DNA of 64,000 bases from Bythopirellula goksoeyrii (GCF_008065115.1 NZ_CP042913.1:5343257-5407256); one strand, 5' to 3'; numbered from the stretch's first letter, positions 27,203 through 35,857 are shown. Notes: generated by a model not told the origin, from the letters alone. Translations and numbers: made by a program.

Positions 27203-28705
27203 ATGAACGATCCGTCACCGCTGCCTCCCAGTTCTGACCTAAGTGGTCGAACGCTCGGTGGCTATGCCGTACTTCGGAAGATCGGCTCCGGGGGCATGGC
27301 CGACGTCTATCTGGCGCTTCAGCAATCGCTCGAGCGCCAGGTTGCCCTCAAGGTGCTTCACTCCCAGCTGGCCGACAACCCTAGCTACGTCGAGCGATTC
27401 CACAACGAGGCCCGTGCCGCGGCTTCGCTCGTGCATCCCAACATCGTGCAGATTTACGAAGTCGGCGAGGCCGACGGGCATCATTTCATCGCACAAGAAT
27501 TTGTCGCCGGTAAGAACCTTGACCAAATCCTCAAGCGACAAGGGGCCTTGCCCCCCGGCACGGTGCTAGACATCCTCCGCCAGGTGGTGTCCGCCTTGTG
27601 CCAAGCCGCTGAGGCGGGGATCGTGCATCGCGACATCAAGCCCGCCAATATCCTGCTCACCCCAACCGGCGTTGTCAAAGTCGCCGACTTCGGACTGGCA
27701 CGCATACTGAGTGTCGATACTAAGACGCTCACCGAGGTGGGCGTCGCACTGGGAACTCCCCTCTACATGAGCCCCGAGCAAATCGAGGGGCGACCGGTGG
27801 ATGCCCGCAGCGACATCTATTCCCTGGGAGTCACCTGCTATCACCTCCTCTCGGGTGAGCCACCTCACTCCGGAGAGACCGCCCTCGCGATTGCCGTCGG
27901 CCATATCAATCGAGAACCGACTCCACTCGGCACAATGCAAGTTGGTTTGCCCGAAGATTTTGTCGCCATCGTGCATCGCATGATGGCCAAGCAACCTGCG
28001 GATCGCTGCCAAAGTCCCAGTGAGCTATTGAATGACCTCAAGACTCTCGCCTCGTCGGCTGCCAAGGAGGGTTGGGCGGCGGATTCCAATGAATGGTCCC
28101 TCTTGGAATGGATCTCCGCCGACGGCAATCGCTCCGCTGCCAGCACACAGCTAGGACAACTCATGCGCGAGCAGGCGCGATTAGAATCGAATCGCTGGAA
28201 TTGGCAGGGGATATTAGGAATGTTGGCAATTGCCCTGGTAGCCGGGGCAGTGATTGCCTGGGCCATCCGACCACGGTTTGTCCTCGAAGGAACTCCCCCA
28301 GCCGCCATCCCCAAACGCGATTCCCCTGCGGCCCAATTGTTCCACGCCAAGATGACCGAAAGCGAATCCGCTTGGCAAGCCGTTTGGAAGTATTTCCCCG
28401 AAGCGGATCCCTACTTCGAGCAACTCGCTCAGCAGGGTCTCGTGCGACACTTCTTGTTCGACTCACCTCAGTACGTCCAGTCTCTCGCGTGGGCACAGAA
28501 GCTTGCCGATGAAGGACAAACCGACGAGTCGCTCCGCGCCTTCGCCCTGGCCGCTCAATTCGTAAGCCTAGAGCAACTCGGCCGAGAGCGCGAAGCGCGT
28601 GAAGTCTATTCCCAGCTCACCCCCGCGATGAAGGACCAACTCAATCGCTTTGAGAACCAACTCTACGAATCGATGCAAGGTTCTCTGAGCCGACTCGGGG
28701 AATAG
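27203..28705 (+). CDS. Membrane-anchored serine/threonine protein kinase
   Basis: The 500-residue protein has a Hanks-type kinase domain at about residues 20-285: glycine-rich loop IGSGGMADVY, ATP lysine K50 (VALKVL), catalytic loop HRDIKPAN with Asp144, DFG with Asp162, and the GTPLYMSPEQ activation segment. One transmembrane helix is at about 334-356 (WQGILGMLAIALVAGAVIAW). A helical extracytoplasmic domain of about 140 residues follows, with no PASTA or TPR pattern. All catalytic residues are present. The gene overlaps no neighbour but follows metF by five bases. Confidence 0.94.
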   Translation: MNDPSPLPPSSDLSGRTLGGYAVLRKIGSGGMADVYLALQQSLERQVALKVLHSQLADNPSYVERFHNEARAAASLVHPNIVQIYEVGEADGHHFIAQEFVAGKNLDQILKRQGALPPGTVLDILRQVVSALCQAAEAGIVHRDIKPANILLTPTGVVKVADFGLARILSVDTKTLTEVGVALGTPLYMSPEQIEGRPVDARSDIYSLGVTCYHLLSGEPPHSGETALAIAVGHINREPTPLGTMQVGLPEDFVAIVHRMMAKQPADRCQSPSELLNDLKTLASSAAKEGWAADSNEWSLLEWISADGNRSAASTQLGQLMREQARLESNRWNWQGILGMLAIALVAGAVIAWAIRPRFVLEGTPPAAIPKRDSPAAQLFHAKMTESESAWQAVWKYFPEADPYFEQLAQQGLVRHFLFDSPQYVQSLAWAQKLADEGQTDESLRAFALAAQFVSLEQLGREREAREVYSQLTPAMKDQLNRFENQLYESMQGSLSRLGE

Positions 28706-29242
28706 AAAACTTGTTTTATCCGCAACGGTCGTCGCGATTCGCAAGCCGCGAGCGGTGCGCTAAACTTTCAAACGACATATCCACCGGACAGCTGCGCAAA
28801 GCCCACGGTCTTTACTCGAACCTGCGCACGGTGGCGGGGAGTTTTGGCGTGGCCATTTTCTCGAATCGAAGAAACACAAAACAAAACCCTGCGGGCTGAC
28901 CCTTGTTTTCTCGATGTTTTCCAACAATTTCCGGGTAGTTTTTAGAACAAAACTCACCTGCGGGCGTGCAAAACTATGAACTGCTTCGAGCAATCGACGG
29001 ACCTGAAGAATGTCGACGGACCCCTAGCGCCGGCGCAGCAACTGCACTCTCAGATCGCCAAGATTCTGCCACTCGACACTTGCTCTCAGCTTTATTTCAA
29101 TTATCAAAGACCGGCGGAGCATAAACGTATGCAATGCCGATTCTAACGAAACAGGTGGCCAAAATCTTGCGCAAAGTTTGGGGAATTGTCAGCGGAGACA
29201 AACTGCTTCGCCTGTTGGACCATTTCCCACGCATACATTTCC
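28706..29242. other. Non-coding accessory stretch
   Basis: No gene could be supported. A 56-codon frame from ATG 28976 (MNCFEQSTDLKNVDG...) is open but has no recognisable features. The stretch begins the repeat-rich, poorly coding block ahead of the broken RAYT gene. Confidence 0.4.
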
Positions 29243-29276
29243 CGTAGGCCGGAACAAGCCGTGCGCAGTTCCGGCA
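29243..29276. repeat. REP-like unit, left flank of the broken RAYT gene
   Basis: A 34-bp unit whose core GCCGGAAC...GTTCCGGC is palindromic. A copy with one mismatch lies at 30281-30314. The two bracket the RAYT remnant in direct orientation, as expected for the cognate REP of that transposase. Confidence 0.85.
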
Positions 29277-29385
29277 GGACTATTCAGAACGCGATGCCAA
29301 CTCATCCGCCATGAGGCAAAATCCGCGTTCCAATCCTCCGCACCAACGGTGCAGCCCAAATTCAGCCCAGGGCATCGCCCTGGGA

Positions 29386-30147
29386 AAAAGGCCGGCAATC
29401 CTGATTGGTGGCGTGGACGACCGCATCCACGCCCTGTGCTTGCTCTCGCGGAAGTTCGCGATCAAAGATGTGATCCAACTCAAACTGAAAAGGAGAACAA
29501 CGGATTGCACGAATTTCCGAGCGCGGCCTTGTGCCGCAACCAAACAAGGCTGAATTCAGCCGCCGACACCTAAAGAATGGCCGAATCAAGAGAATTCCAG
29601 GTTAATGATTAAACGCAGAGGTCGCCGAGACGCTGAGATTCGCAGAGAAAGAAAATGAGTAGCTTTCCTCTGCGTCTCGGCGAACTCTGCGTTTTAAGAA
29701 TAATTTGTGAAAGCTGCGAAGATTTGAATCGTTAGTAGCACGGATACGTTGAGACGAAACCGTACATTTATTCATCGAGTAGGTTTGAGCAGATGGTGGG
29801 TGTGATTTTGAACCATCGAATGAGTTTCGTCTCGTTTTCGTCGGACTTGCTCTATCCGAGAAATCCGTGCTATCCGTGGTTACCTAGTCTTGCTCTTCAG
29901 TTTGAGTAATCCAAGAGGCCAAAACAGAAACTTCCAAGTGGCTAAAAAACAAGGACCAGCCTTTGCGGATTTTCATTGGCAAGCAGGTTGTGGCATCTTT
30001 TCCGCGAGCGAGTCAAACGCCCCCCAAGTCAGAGAATACATTGCCTCTCAGGAGCAACATCATTCGCAGATGTCGTTTCAAGCCGAGTTTCGACTGTTGT
30101 GCAAACGCCATGGCATCGAAATAGACGAATGCTATGTATGGGATTAG
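29386..30147 (+). pseudogene. Broken RAYT/IS200-like transposase gene, interrupted by an inserted element
   Basis: The first part (29386-29478) reads RPAILIGGVDDRIHALCLLS and on to IKDVIQ, matching the HUH region of planctomycete RAYT proteins, but the first His of HxH is now Arg. The second part resumes at 29915 as EAKTETSKWLK and continues, after a one-base loss in an A-run (29944-29949), as QGPAFADFHWQAGCGIF through CYVWD at 30147. Removing the 428-bp insert and one target copy joins VIQ directly to EAKTETSKW. The N-terminus upstream of 29386 is degraded. The gene is inactive by interruption, frameshift and the His loss. Confidence 0.85.
29479..29906. mobile_element. 428-bp MITE-like insertion inside the RAYT pseudogene
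   Basis: The ends are perfect 11-bp terminal inverted repeats: CTCAAACTGAA at 29479-29489 and TTCAGTTTGAG at 29896-29906. They are flanked by 8-bp direct repeats TGATCCAA (29471-29478) and TAATCCAA (29907-29914), with one mismatch. The element encodes nothing recognisable. It contains two further hairpins: arms 29611-29637/29667-29694, and 29737-29760/29824-29871. It is non-autonomous, so a transposase elsewhere in the genome would have moved it. Confidence 0.85.
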
Positions 30148-30280
30148 TGTCGCCCCGTTGGGGCTTTCTGGTTGTTTGTTTCATTGCTACCCAGGGCGGC
30201 ACGCAAACTCGCTGTGGCTCGCTTGCGTTTGCCCTGGGCTGACTTAGCTCCGCCCACTTCGAGGCTCTTGCTGTCATAGC

Positions 30281-30314
30281 CGTAGGCCGCAACAAGCCGT
30301 GCGCAGTTCCGGCA
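30281..30314. repeat. REP-like unit, right flank of the broken RAYT gene
   Basis: Second copy of the 34-bp unit at 29243-29276, with one mismatch (G to C in the left arm). A stretch with the GCCCTGGG motif, also present at 29367-29386, precedes it. Confidence 0.85.
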
Positions 30315-30346
30315 ATTTCCGGTATGCATCGTCTGAATTCCGAAGT

Positions 30347-30420
30347 GGCGGTGGGTCGATAAAGCCGCGGTACTGATCGGGTGGAGCGAAACAGCGTAGG
30401 ACAATGAACCCGACACATGG
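30347..30420 (-). repeat. Accessory-block boundary repeat 1
   Basis: Contains GGTCGATAAAGCC (30353-30366), then GGAGCGAAAC (30383-30392) and ACAATGAACCCG, shared with the 32875-33000 copy. It lies 30 bases beyond the 3' end of the minus-strand gene at 30451. It is one of six related intergenic repeats in 30.3-36.8 kb. Confidence 0.7.
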
Positions 30421-30450
30421 TCAGAGATTTCAATCCCGGTACTTGCCTAG

Positions 30451-30711
30451 CTACGACGGGCCACAAATCCGTAGGATTATTCGAGTAATCCAGTAGGCTG
30501 TAAGCGACACCAAAGCTACCGGCGTGAGTATATAAACCGCTGACATTGAACCAGAGACGGGGCCAGAGAATCCAAGCAAGGCACACGCCAGTGCGATCAG
30601 TAGAAATACAACCGCAAGGGCAATCGTTAAAGCAGCAGTCCAGGCGAGTGTGCGGACCAAAGCGTTTTCAGCTTTCGGGCCATTGCTGTTTATTTCGTAA
30701 GCCAAGTTCAT
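30451..30711 (-). CDS. Small two-helix membrane protein, function unknown
   Basis: The 86-residue product starts MNLAYEINSNG. It has two predicted transmembrane helices (about residues 22-47, TAALTIALAVVFLLIALACA, and 57-78, VYILTPVALVSLTAYWITRI). The frame opens at 30729, but AAGGAG lies nine bases before the ATG at 30711, which decides the start. It is a single gene between two boundary repeats, so it looks like a stand-alone cassette. No family recognised. Confidence 0.6.
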   Translation of the reverse strand: MNLAYEINSNGPKAENALVRTLAWTAALTIALAVVFLLIALACALLGFSGPVSGSMSAVYILTPVALVSLTAYWITRIILRICGPS

Positions 30712-31079
30712 CGGATACATCTCCTTCATTGAAGTTGGTGCAATAGACTATCTTCTATACTATTCGCGTCGCCGGTGGTTATGTAGGCTAAATTCTCTTT
30801 AATGCCACAAAAGCCTTCCAGAAAGCGGAGCCAAACAGCAGCCTTTTTCATGGAAAAAGTATAAACAGTATCTAGCGGCGGTCGATAAAGCCGAGGAACA
30901 TAGCTCGATGCAGTTATCGCCTGAGGTCTTGACCACCTCCGTCAGTTAGCTGACGCCCAAATCTGCTGAAATTTGTGCAACCGCTGCGAATGCGAGGGTG
31001 AAGTTTCTGCGGTCGCAGGTGCACACCGCCATAAGAACCGAGTTACATAACTAGACTGACTTGGCCACCGGTTGCTCCT
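30712..31079. other. Gap with boundary repeat 2 and small hairpins
   Basis: It holds the repeat at 30873-30903 and the small hairpin CGTCAG-TTAG-CTGACG at about 30946-30961. No coding sequence supported. Confidence 0.5.
30873..30903 (-). repeat. Accessory-block boundary repeat 2
   Basis: TAGCGGCGGTCGATAAAGCC followed by GAGGAACATAG. It shares the GGTCGATAAAGCC core with the copies at 30347 and 32911 and lies on the 3' side of the beta-helix gene. Confidence 0.7.
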
Positions 31080-32627
31080 TTAGCAAACATCCGGTTGATT
31101 CGATCCGCCCAGACCGTTGAAGAGGCAAAAATTGTCGTCGAATAGGTTATCCATAACGGCGTCGACTAGAACGGCATAACCAGCATTAAGAATAGCCGTG
31201 TTCTTAAGCAGTGCGTTGTGATCGCTGCCATCGTCAAGGGAAAATCCATTGCCCTGGTTGAATAGTGCCCAGTTGCGAAGCAGAGTGTTGTCACCACTAT
31301 CATTAAATTGAAATCCATCCTCACCATTGCTGATAGCCCAATTTCCCCTGATCATGTTGCCGTCGCTCAGAGTAAACTGGAATCCACTAGAGCCGTTGCC
31401 ACTGGCCGCATTGCGATTAATCGTATTGTCATCGGACCCACTGAACCTGAATCCGTTGAGTATATTGTTGCTGGAAGAATTTCCGACGAGCGTATTGCCT
31501 TCACTATTAGCGATGATGAATCCGTAGCGGTTGTTGCTGGCCGTATTACGCTTGAGCGTATTGCCGTGGCCACCATTAAAGGAGAATCCGGTGGCCGAAT
31601 TGTTGATGGCAGAATTACTGACAAGTGTGTTGCTATCGCTAGTACCGAATCCGAATCCGCGTCGGTTGTTGCTGGCCGTATTACTCTTTAGCAAATTGGC
31701 ATCGCTGAGTCCGAAGAGAAACCCGTCACCTCCACTGTCGTAGGCAGAGTTGCCCTTGAGTGTATGGTTGCTGCTCTGATCGAGATGGAATCCGGCACTT
31801 CCGTTGCCCTGAGCCGTATTTCTAGTGAGTGCCCCGCCATCGCTTCCAAGACCGAGAAGGAACCCGTCGAAGGCATTTTTATTGGCGACATTGCCATTCA
31901 GGGAGTTGTTGACGCTTCTAATCAGACTGAACCCGCTGTAGTTGTCACTGGCTGTGTTGCCCTTGAGTGTGTTGCTGTGACTATCGACAAGGCGGAACCC
32001 CTCGCTCGAATTATCGCCGGCAGTATTGCCCTTAAGCGTGTTATTACTGCTGTTAGAGAGAGAGAAACCTACGGAGTTGCCAATGGCAGTATTGGCGACA
32101 AGCGTGTTATTCTCTGTACCTAAGAGGTAAAACCCGAAGACTGCACTATCACTGGACGTGTTGTCGATAAATGTATTGTTGTCACCTGTAACGAAGAAAC
32201 CGTTGCCGGTTCTGGACGTAAACCCGACACTAGTATCTTGTACCGTCAGGCCTTGGACAGTCACACCATTGGCATTTACCTCGACACCGTTTTCATGGCC
32301 AGGGTTGAGGTCACCATCAATGACTGGATTTGAACTGCGGCGTGCCTCGCGGATGGTCAAGTTGTTGGTGTTGATCACGATGGGGTTGTAGATGCCCGCG
32401 TGGACTTTGATTAAATCGCCTTCTGAGGCGGCATCGACGGCTTCTTGGATTTGGGCATATAGATTGTCACCCGGGTCGTTTGCCGCGGGGTCTGCAATGT
32501 CGACTGTGAGCGTGGTCAACATCGTGCGTTCTTCCAGCCGTTCAAAGGTAGGACGCCAAGGATTGCGAGGTCGTAATGAAGATGACCGAGTAGTGGATCG
32601 GTGGGCGGAGAACCAGCTTCTGAACAT
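31080..32627 (-). CDS. Right-handed parallel beta-helix (NosD-like repeat) surface protein
   Basis: A protein of 515 residues from the chosen start MFRSWFSAHRS. The N-terminus has the planctomycete surface signature FERLEERTMLT. After a short segment (DNLYAQIQEAVDAASEGDLIKVHAGIY) typical of pectate-lyase-like folds, some 14 tandem repeats of about 23 residues follow, built on the pattern NTL-x-x-N-x-A-x-x-N-x-x-GF. These form the rungs of a parallel beta-helix. It ends in SNQPDVC without a dockerin or PEP-CTERM tag. The frame is open to 32705, and the start is uncertain. The coding DNA is itself repetitive and could vary by recombination. Probably extracellular, possibly polysaccharide-binding. 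Confidence 0.8.
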   Translation of the reverse strand: MFRSWFSAHRSTTRSSSLRPRNPWRPTFERLEERTMLTTLTVDIADPAANDPGDNLYAQIQEAVDAASEGDLIKVHAGIYNPIVINTNNLTIREARRSSNPVIDGDLNPGHENGVEVNANGVTVQGLTVQDTSVGFTSRTGNGFFVTGDNNTFIDNTSSDSAVFGFYLLGTENNTLVANTAIGNSVGFSLSNSSNNTLKGNTAGDNSSEGFRLVDSHSNTLKGNTASDNYSGFSLIRSVNNSLNGNVANKNAFDGFLLGLGSDGGALTRNTAQGNGSAGFHLDQSSNHTLKGNSAYDSGGDGFLFGLSDANLLKSNTASNNRRGFGFGTSDSNTLVSNSAINNSATGFSFNGGHGNTLKRNTASNNRYGFIIANSEGNTLVGNSSSNNILNGFRFSGSDDNTINRNAASGNGSSGFQFTLSDGNMIRGNWAISNGEDGFQFNDSGDNTLLRNWALFNQGNGFSLDDGSDHNALLKNTAILNAGYAVLVDAVMDNLFDDNFCLFNGLGGSNQPDVC

Positions 32628-32999
32628 AGGAGGCCTATTCGTGCGAGTGTGTCTTAAGGAGTATCGAGACGGAATGTTGAATATGCAAGCACTCCCCATT
32701 ATCAACTAAGACTACGAACAATGCCAGGAAGATTACCGGCATCGGGGATCTCGAGCACTTGAATTTGGCGTAGTGCTAACTGCTGGCTGTGTATCTGACC
32801 TCTCCCAGAAGCGATTTCCCCGAATCTGCGTCGGTGAAAATGGCCGCCGCTAGATACGGCAAATGCCAGACCGTGGCGGCGTGCCAAACCCCGGAACTTA
32901 GCCGTTAGTAGCGGCGGTCGATAAAGCCTCTGTACTTGGGTGGGCGGAGCGAAACTTCCCAAGACGATGAATCCTGTGCAGGTTATGCGAGCCCGCTAG
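32628..32999. other. Gap carrying boundary repeat 3
   Basis: Holds the presumed promoter of the beta-helix gene and the composite repeat 32875-32999. No gene supported. Confidence 0.5.
32875..32999 (-). repeat. Accessory-block boundary repeat 3 (most complete copy)
   Basis: It contains all three modules of the family: GCCAAACCCCGGAACTTAGC (32883-32902), GGCGGTCGATAAAGCC (32913-32928), and GGAGCGAAAC with GACGATGAATCC and GTGCAGGTTATG (32945-32987). Read on the minus strand it runs from GCATAAC-CTGCACAGGA to TTCCGGGG-TTTGGC. The AACC/GGTT ends and the AGGA/TCC inner arms can pair, like the R/L boxes of integron attC sites. It ends at the stop of the gene at 33000. Confidence 0.7.
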
Positions 33000-33278
33000 T
33001 TAATCCCCTTGGCGAGTACCAGCCGCCAAATACAATGCACTTCCAACTAATAATAGTGGAACCGCAATGCCACAGATTGCATCGAGTGAAACAGATTCCA
33101 CTGAACGCCCAAGAATGCCGGAGTTTGAGCCAAAAGGCACGATAGTGAGTGCACCCCCGCCATTCACTGTTGAATCCAGTGCTTCAGGACTGCTCACCCA
33201 ATCGCAGAAGAAGAAATGCATAAACGCGGCAACACAGACCAGCGTTGTGACACCAATAATTTTCTGAATGACATTCAT
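33000..33278 (-). CDS. Small two-helix membrane protein, function unknown
   Basis: The 92-residue product has a transmembrane helix at about residues 4-24 (IQKIIGVTTLVCVAAFMHFFF) and another near 66-86 (AICGIAVPLLLVGSALYLAA). Between them lies a Gly/Ser-rich outside loop. No family recognised. It lies between boundary repeat 3 and the LRR gene. Confidence 0.55.
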   Translation of the reverse strand: MNVIQKIIGVTTLVCVAAFMHFFFCDWVSSPEALDSTVNGGGALTIVPFGSNSGILGRSVESVSLDAICGIAVPLLLVGSALYLAAGTRQGD

Positions 33279-33375
33279 TTTCAGCTACTCACTTTACACG
33301 AAAGTATTCGTTGCCATAGCAGATGCCCTCGCGAATCGCCTCAGGATAAGCCCACATATCACTACAAGTTCTCTC

Positions 33376-34095
33376 CTAGAATCCGGGCAGTTGCGGCAGC
33401 TTCAGTGAACGCGAATTTTTAAGTTGGAACTTCTTACTCAGTTCTTTCGAATCTTCGGCTAATGTCGGTTCCTCAAGATGCACAATGCAATCCGGCAAGT
33501 ATTGTTTCAGCTTAGCAACTCCAACTGCCGTAACTGAAGTGTTGATTACATTTAACTGCTTGAGACTTTCCAGGGAATGCAAATATGCGAGTCCCTCGTC
33601 AGTTACTTGATTGTCTCGAATCACTAACAGTTCGAGCTTCTTGAGCTGACCAATAACTTGTAGGTCCGAATCAGAAATACCGGTACGCATCAAGTACAAC
33701 TCTTCCAAATTGGCTTGGGAAGCAATCTGCTCAATGGCAGATTCGCTTATTTCCCCGCGTTTTTTGAATCGAATCCCGACCACTGTTTGAAAGTACTCAT
33801 TACCTATCAAGCGACGCAACCATACGGGTCCACTAGGCTCATACTTTGGAGGCGGTAGCCAAGAAGTTTCTGCTTGATACGTGAGCCAAGCATCTTCCAT
33901 AACATGTGGTTGATAATCGTATCGTATTTCACCACCTAGTTCTTGAATTGTGTTTACCAATGCTACTTGACGTTTGGCCTGATGCACTTGCACTGCAAGC
34001 CAGACACTAGAAAACGTGACCAGCAATAGCAGTGCACGAAGACTGAATCTTATTCTCGGATGCCATTTCACACGGTCTACGCTTGAATTCAACAT
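33376..34095 (-). CDS. Leucine-rich-repeat protein with N-terminal membrane anchor
   Basis: The 239-residue product begins with a basic segment and the helix RIRFSLRALLLLVTFSSVWLA (about residues 14-34), an anchor often seen in planctomycete proteins. Two to three LRR units follow in the second half (ANLEELYLMRTGISDSDLQVI, KKLELLVIRDNQVTDEGLAYL, ESLKQLNVINTSVTAVGVAKL). The repeat style is the ribonuclease-inhibitor-like short LRR found in planctomycetes. Role unknown. The DNA is visibly more AT-rich than the 26-28 kb region. Confidence 0.78.
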   Translation of the reverse strand: MLNSSVDRVKWHPRIRFSLRALLLLVTFSSVWLAVQVHQAKRQVALVNTIQELGGEIRYDYQPHVMEDAWLTYQAETSWLPPPKYEPSGPVWLRRLIGNEYFQTVVGIRFKKRGEISESAIEQIASQANLEELYLMRTGISDSDLQVIGQLKKLELLVIRDNQVTDEGLAYLHSLESLKQLNVINTSVTAVGVAKLKQYLPDCIVHLEEPTLAEDSKELSKKFQLKNSRSLKLPQLPGF

Positions 34096-34449
34096 GACAT
34101 TTTTTTAGATACCCGAAAGCAATAAGTGAATTGCTCGATTAGCCGAGTAAAGTATTTTAGAAACAGCAGAATAAATGTAGCGATTCTGGTCCAAGCTGTC
34201 AAAGTCTGTATAGTAGATAAACCTATACCTAGCGGCAGCGTGCCAAACCCCGGAACTTAGCCGTGGCTATGTTTGACAGCGGAAGACGATGAATCCGGTG
34301 CAGTTTTTGGGCGTTCTCCTGCTACAGGCTCATTGTTTCCGCCCCGCCCGCTGGAAGCTAGGCGGTACAAGGCGAGGCGCTGTATAATCCCGTCTGTTCG
34401 AGAGATATACGGCGCTGCGCCGTAGAATTCTTGTTCCTCGCCAAGGGGT
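34096..34449. other. Divergent gap carrying boundary repeat 4
   Basis: Between the LRR gene (minus) and the thioredoxin gene (plus). It holds the boundary repeat at 34232-34303. Nothing else recognised. Confidence 0.5.
34232..34303 (-). repeat. Accessory-block boundary repeat 4
   Basis: GCCAAACCCCGGAACTTAGC (34243-34262) is identical in its core to the 32883 copy. It is followed by GGAAGACGATGAATCCGGTG (34281-34300). On the minus strand CACCGGA and TTCCGGGG-TTTGGC can pair. Confidence 0.7.
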
Positions 34450-34980
34450 ATGAGCACCCACGCATCAATGAATAAATCGTCATCCCAATTGCCATCGTCC
34501 GGCAACTCCGAACCGCCGCCGGCCCGAAAGAGAATCTTCCATTTCTGGCGATGCTTCTGGCTTACATTCCTCGTTGTCTCACTTGCTTACGCCTGGTACT
34601 GCTTCTACGTCCCCACCAATAACATCGCTTGGGCTGACAATTACACTTCGGCTCAGCAACATGCCGCCGACTCTGGCAAACCGATTATCCTCTACTTTAC
34701 GGGAGAGTGGTGTGTTCCCTGCCGAGTAATGAAACGTCAAGTGTGGGCTGATGAAGAGGTGAAGACATCGGTCAATGCACAATTCATCCCAGTGGCAATT
34801 GACGTGGATAACCCAGACACTGCTGCGGTGTTATCCCGTTACAACGTCGGCGGCGCGCCAGTCACGATCATTACCGATCCACAGGGAAATGCTTTGCGTT
34901 GGCGAGCAGGGGGAATCGGTAAATCTGAATTCCTCGAATTGCTAAACGCGCCGAATCCATCGGCCACAAAGGACTTGTGA
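34450..34980 (+). CDS. Membrane-anchored thioredoxin-family protein
   Basis: The 176-residue product has one N-terminal transmembrane helix (about residues 37-54, FWLTFLVVSLAYAWYCFY) after a hydrophilic Ser/Pro-rich tail. A thioredoxin fold faces outward (about 60-170), with the redox motif GEWCVPCRVMK and the cis-proline region GGAPVTIITD. It would act in disulfide exchange in the periplasm or at the membrane. An in-frame ATG at 34468 is an alternative start. It is one of two plus-strand genes in this block. Confidence 0.85.
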   Translation: MSTHASMNKSSSQLPSSGNSEPPPARKRIFHFWRCFWLTFLVVSLAYAWYCFYVPTNNIAWADNYTSAQQHAADSGKPIILYFTGEWCVPCRVMKRQVWADEEVKTSVNAQFIPVAIDVDNPDTAAVLSRYNVGGAPVTIITDPQGNALRWRAGGIGKSEFLELLNAPNPSATKDL

Positions 34981-35094
34981 TTCCAAACGGCAAGGTCGCC
35001 ATCCCACCACGAAAACATCGACGAACAATTGCGTGAGCTGGAGCGGCGAAATCCGGCGACATCTAGAATCGACGTATATCGCCGCCGCTCGGTT

Positions 35095-35149
35095 ACGCTG
35101 GTCGATCGCTGCACCGGCGTGAAACGCCGAGTGCAGTTAGGAACTAGCG
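35095..35149. repeat. Hairpin with GGCGTTTCACGCC loop, downstream of the thioredoxin gene
   Basis: On the minus strand TGCACTCGGCG-TTTCA-CGCCGGTGCA forms a stem with one bulged T, next to CCTAAC. A relative with the same TTTCA loop lies at about 35814-35850. These may be the other type of boundary element in the accessory block. Confidence 0.55.
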
Positions 35150-35176
35150 TCGAACGGTGAAGTGGAAGTGCCTCTA

Positions 35177-35629
35177 CTAGTCAGCCGCACTCTCGAAGAG
35201 ATTCTCAGCTGCGGCCATGATTTCCGCCTGGGTCATGTCGTGTAAACGCATAGTTACACCCCATTCGTGTCCAAAGGGGTCTCGCACTCGTGCGAATCGT
35301 TCTCCCCAAAACACATCTGTTGGCTCCATGACAACCTCCGCACCGTGTTTCTTCATTTGGGCCACCATTGCGTCGCAATCATCCACGTAGAGATGAATGG
35401 CCACCGTTGTTGCACCTAATGACGCGGGGCTCGGCGTACCACCGTGTTCGGGTAGTTCTTCGCTCAAGAAGAATCTCGCTCCATCAAAACAAAATTCGCA
35501 ATGCATGACTTTACCATCGGGCATTTTCAACAGCAGCGAGGGCTCTGACTCGAATACACGTGAGTAAAACGCAACCGCTTCATTGGCGTCGGTGACGCTC
35601 AGATAGGGCACGAATTCTCGGGTTGTCAT
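35177..35629 (-). CDS. VOC-superfamily (glyoxalase/PhnB-like) protein
   Basis: The 150-residue protein starts MTTREFVPYLSVTDANEAV; GAG precedes this ATG, and the frame is open to 35680. It shows the vicinal-oxygen-chelate fold: FVPYLSVTDANEAVAFYSRVF, VMHCEFCFDGARFFLSEE, TTVAIHLYVDDCDAMVAQMKKHGAEVV, and RFARVRDPFGHEWGVTM. The last motif places it with PhnB-type proteins. The substrate cannot be told. VOC proteins are common passengers of mobile cassettes. Confidence 0.85.
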   Translation of the reverse strand: MTTREFVPYLSVTDANEAVAFYSRVFESEPSLLLKMPDGKVMHCEFCFDGARFFLSEELPEHGGTPSPASLGATTVAIHLYVDDCDAMVAQMKKHGAEVVMEPTDVFWGERFARVRDPFGHEWGVTMRLHDMTQAEIMAAAENLFESAAD

Positions 35630-35857
35630 GGCAATCTCACTTTTATCATGAATCGATTGAACTTGTCTTTTTTCCACCACAAGCTTCTGTTTTCACGAGC
35701 CAGAATACAAGGGCAATACCTGTGGGTTCGACACAGCTGGGGGTTAGTTCATTCCATTTATCCACCGAATCTGGGCCATAGATTTGCTTCAAGGCTAGTC
35801 TTCATATCGAGCTTCGGCGTGAAACTCCGAGGCAGGTTGCAGAGCTAGCCATATCCA

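Noticed and set aside
28976-29146. 56-codon open frame in the gap before the RAYT pseudogene
   Set aside because: No family, no ribosome binding site and a repeat-rich setting. It is noted only within the gap entry.
29178-29573. 131-codon frame over the RAYT remnant
   Set aside because: Another frame of the same region contains the recognisable transposase residues. This one is a shadow.
31300-32300. CRISPR-like repetition in the beta-helix gene
   Set aside because: The repeats are in-frame protein repeats of imperfect sequence with no spacer structure and no cas genes.
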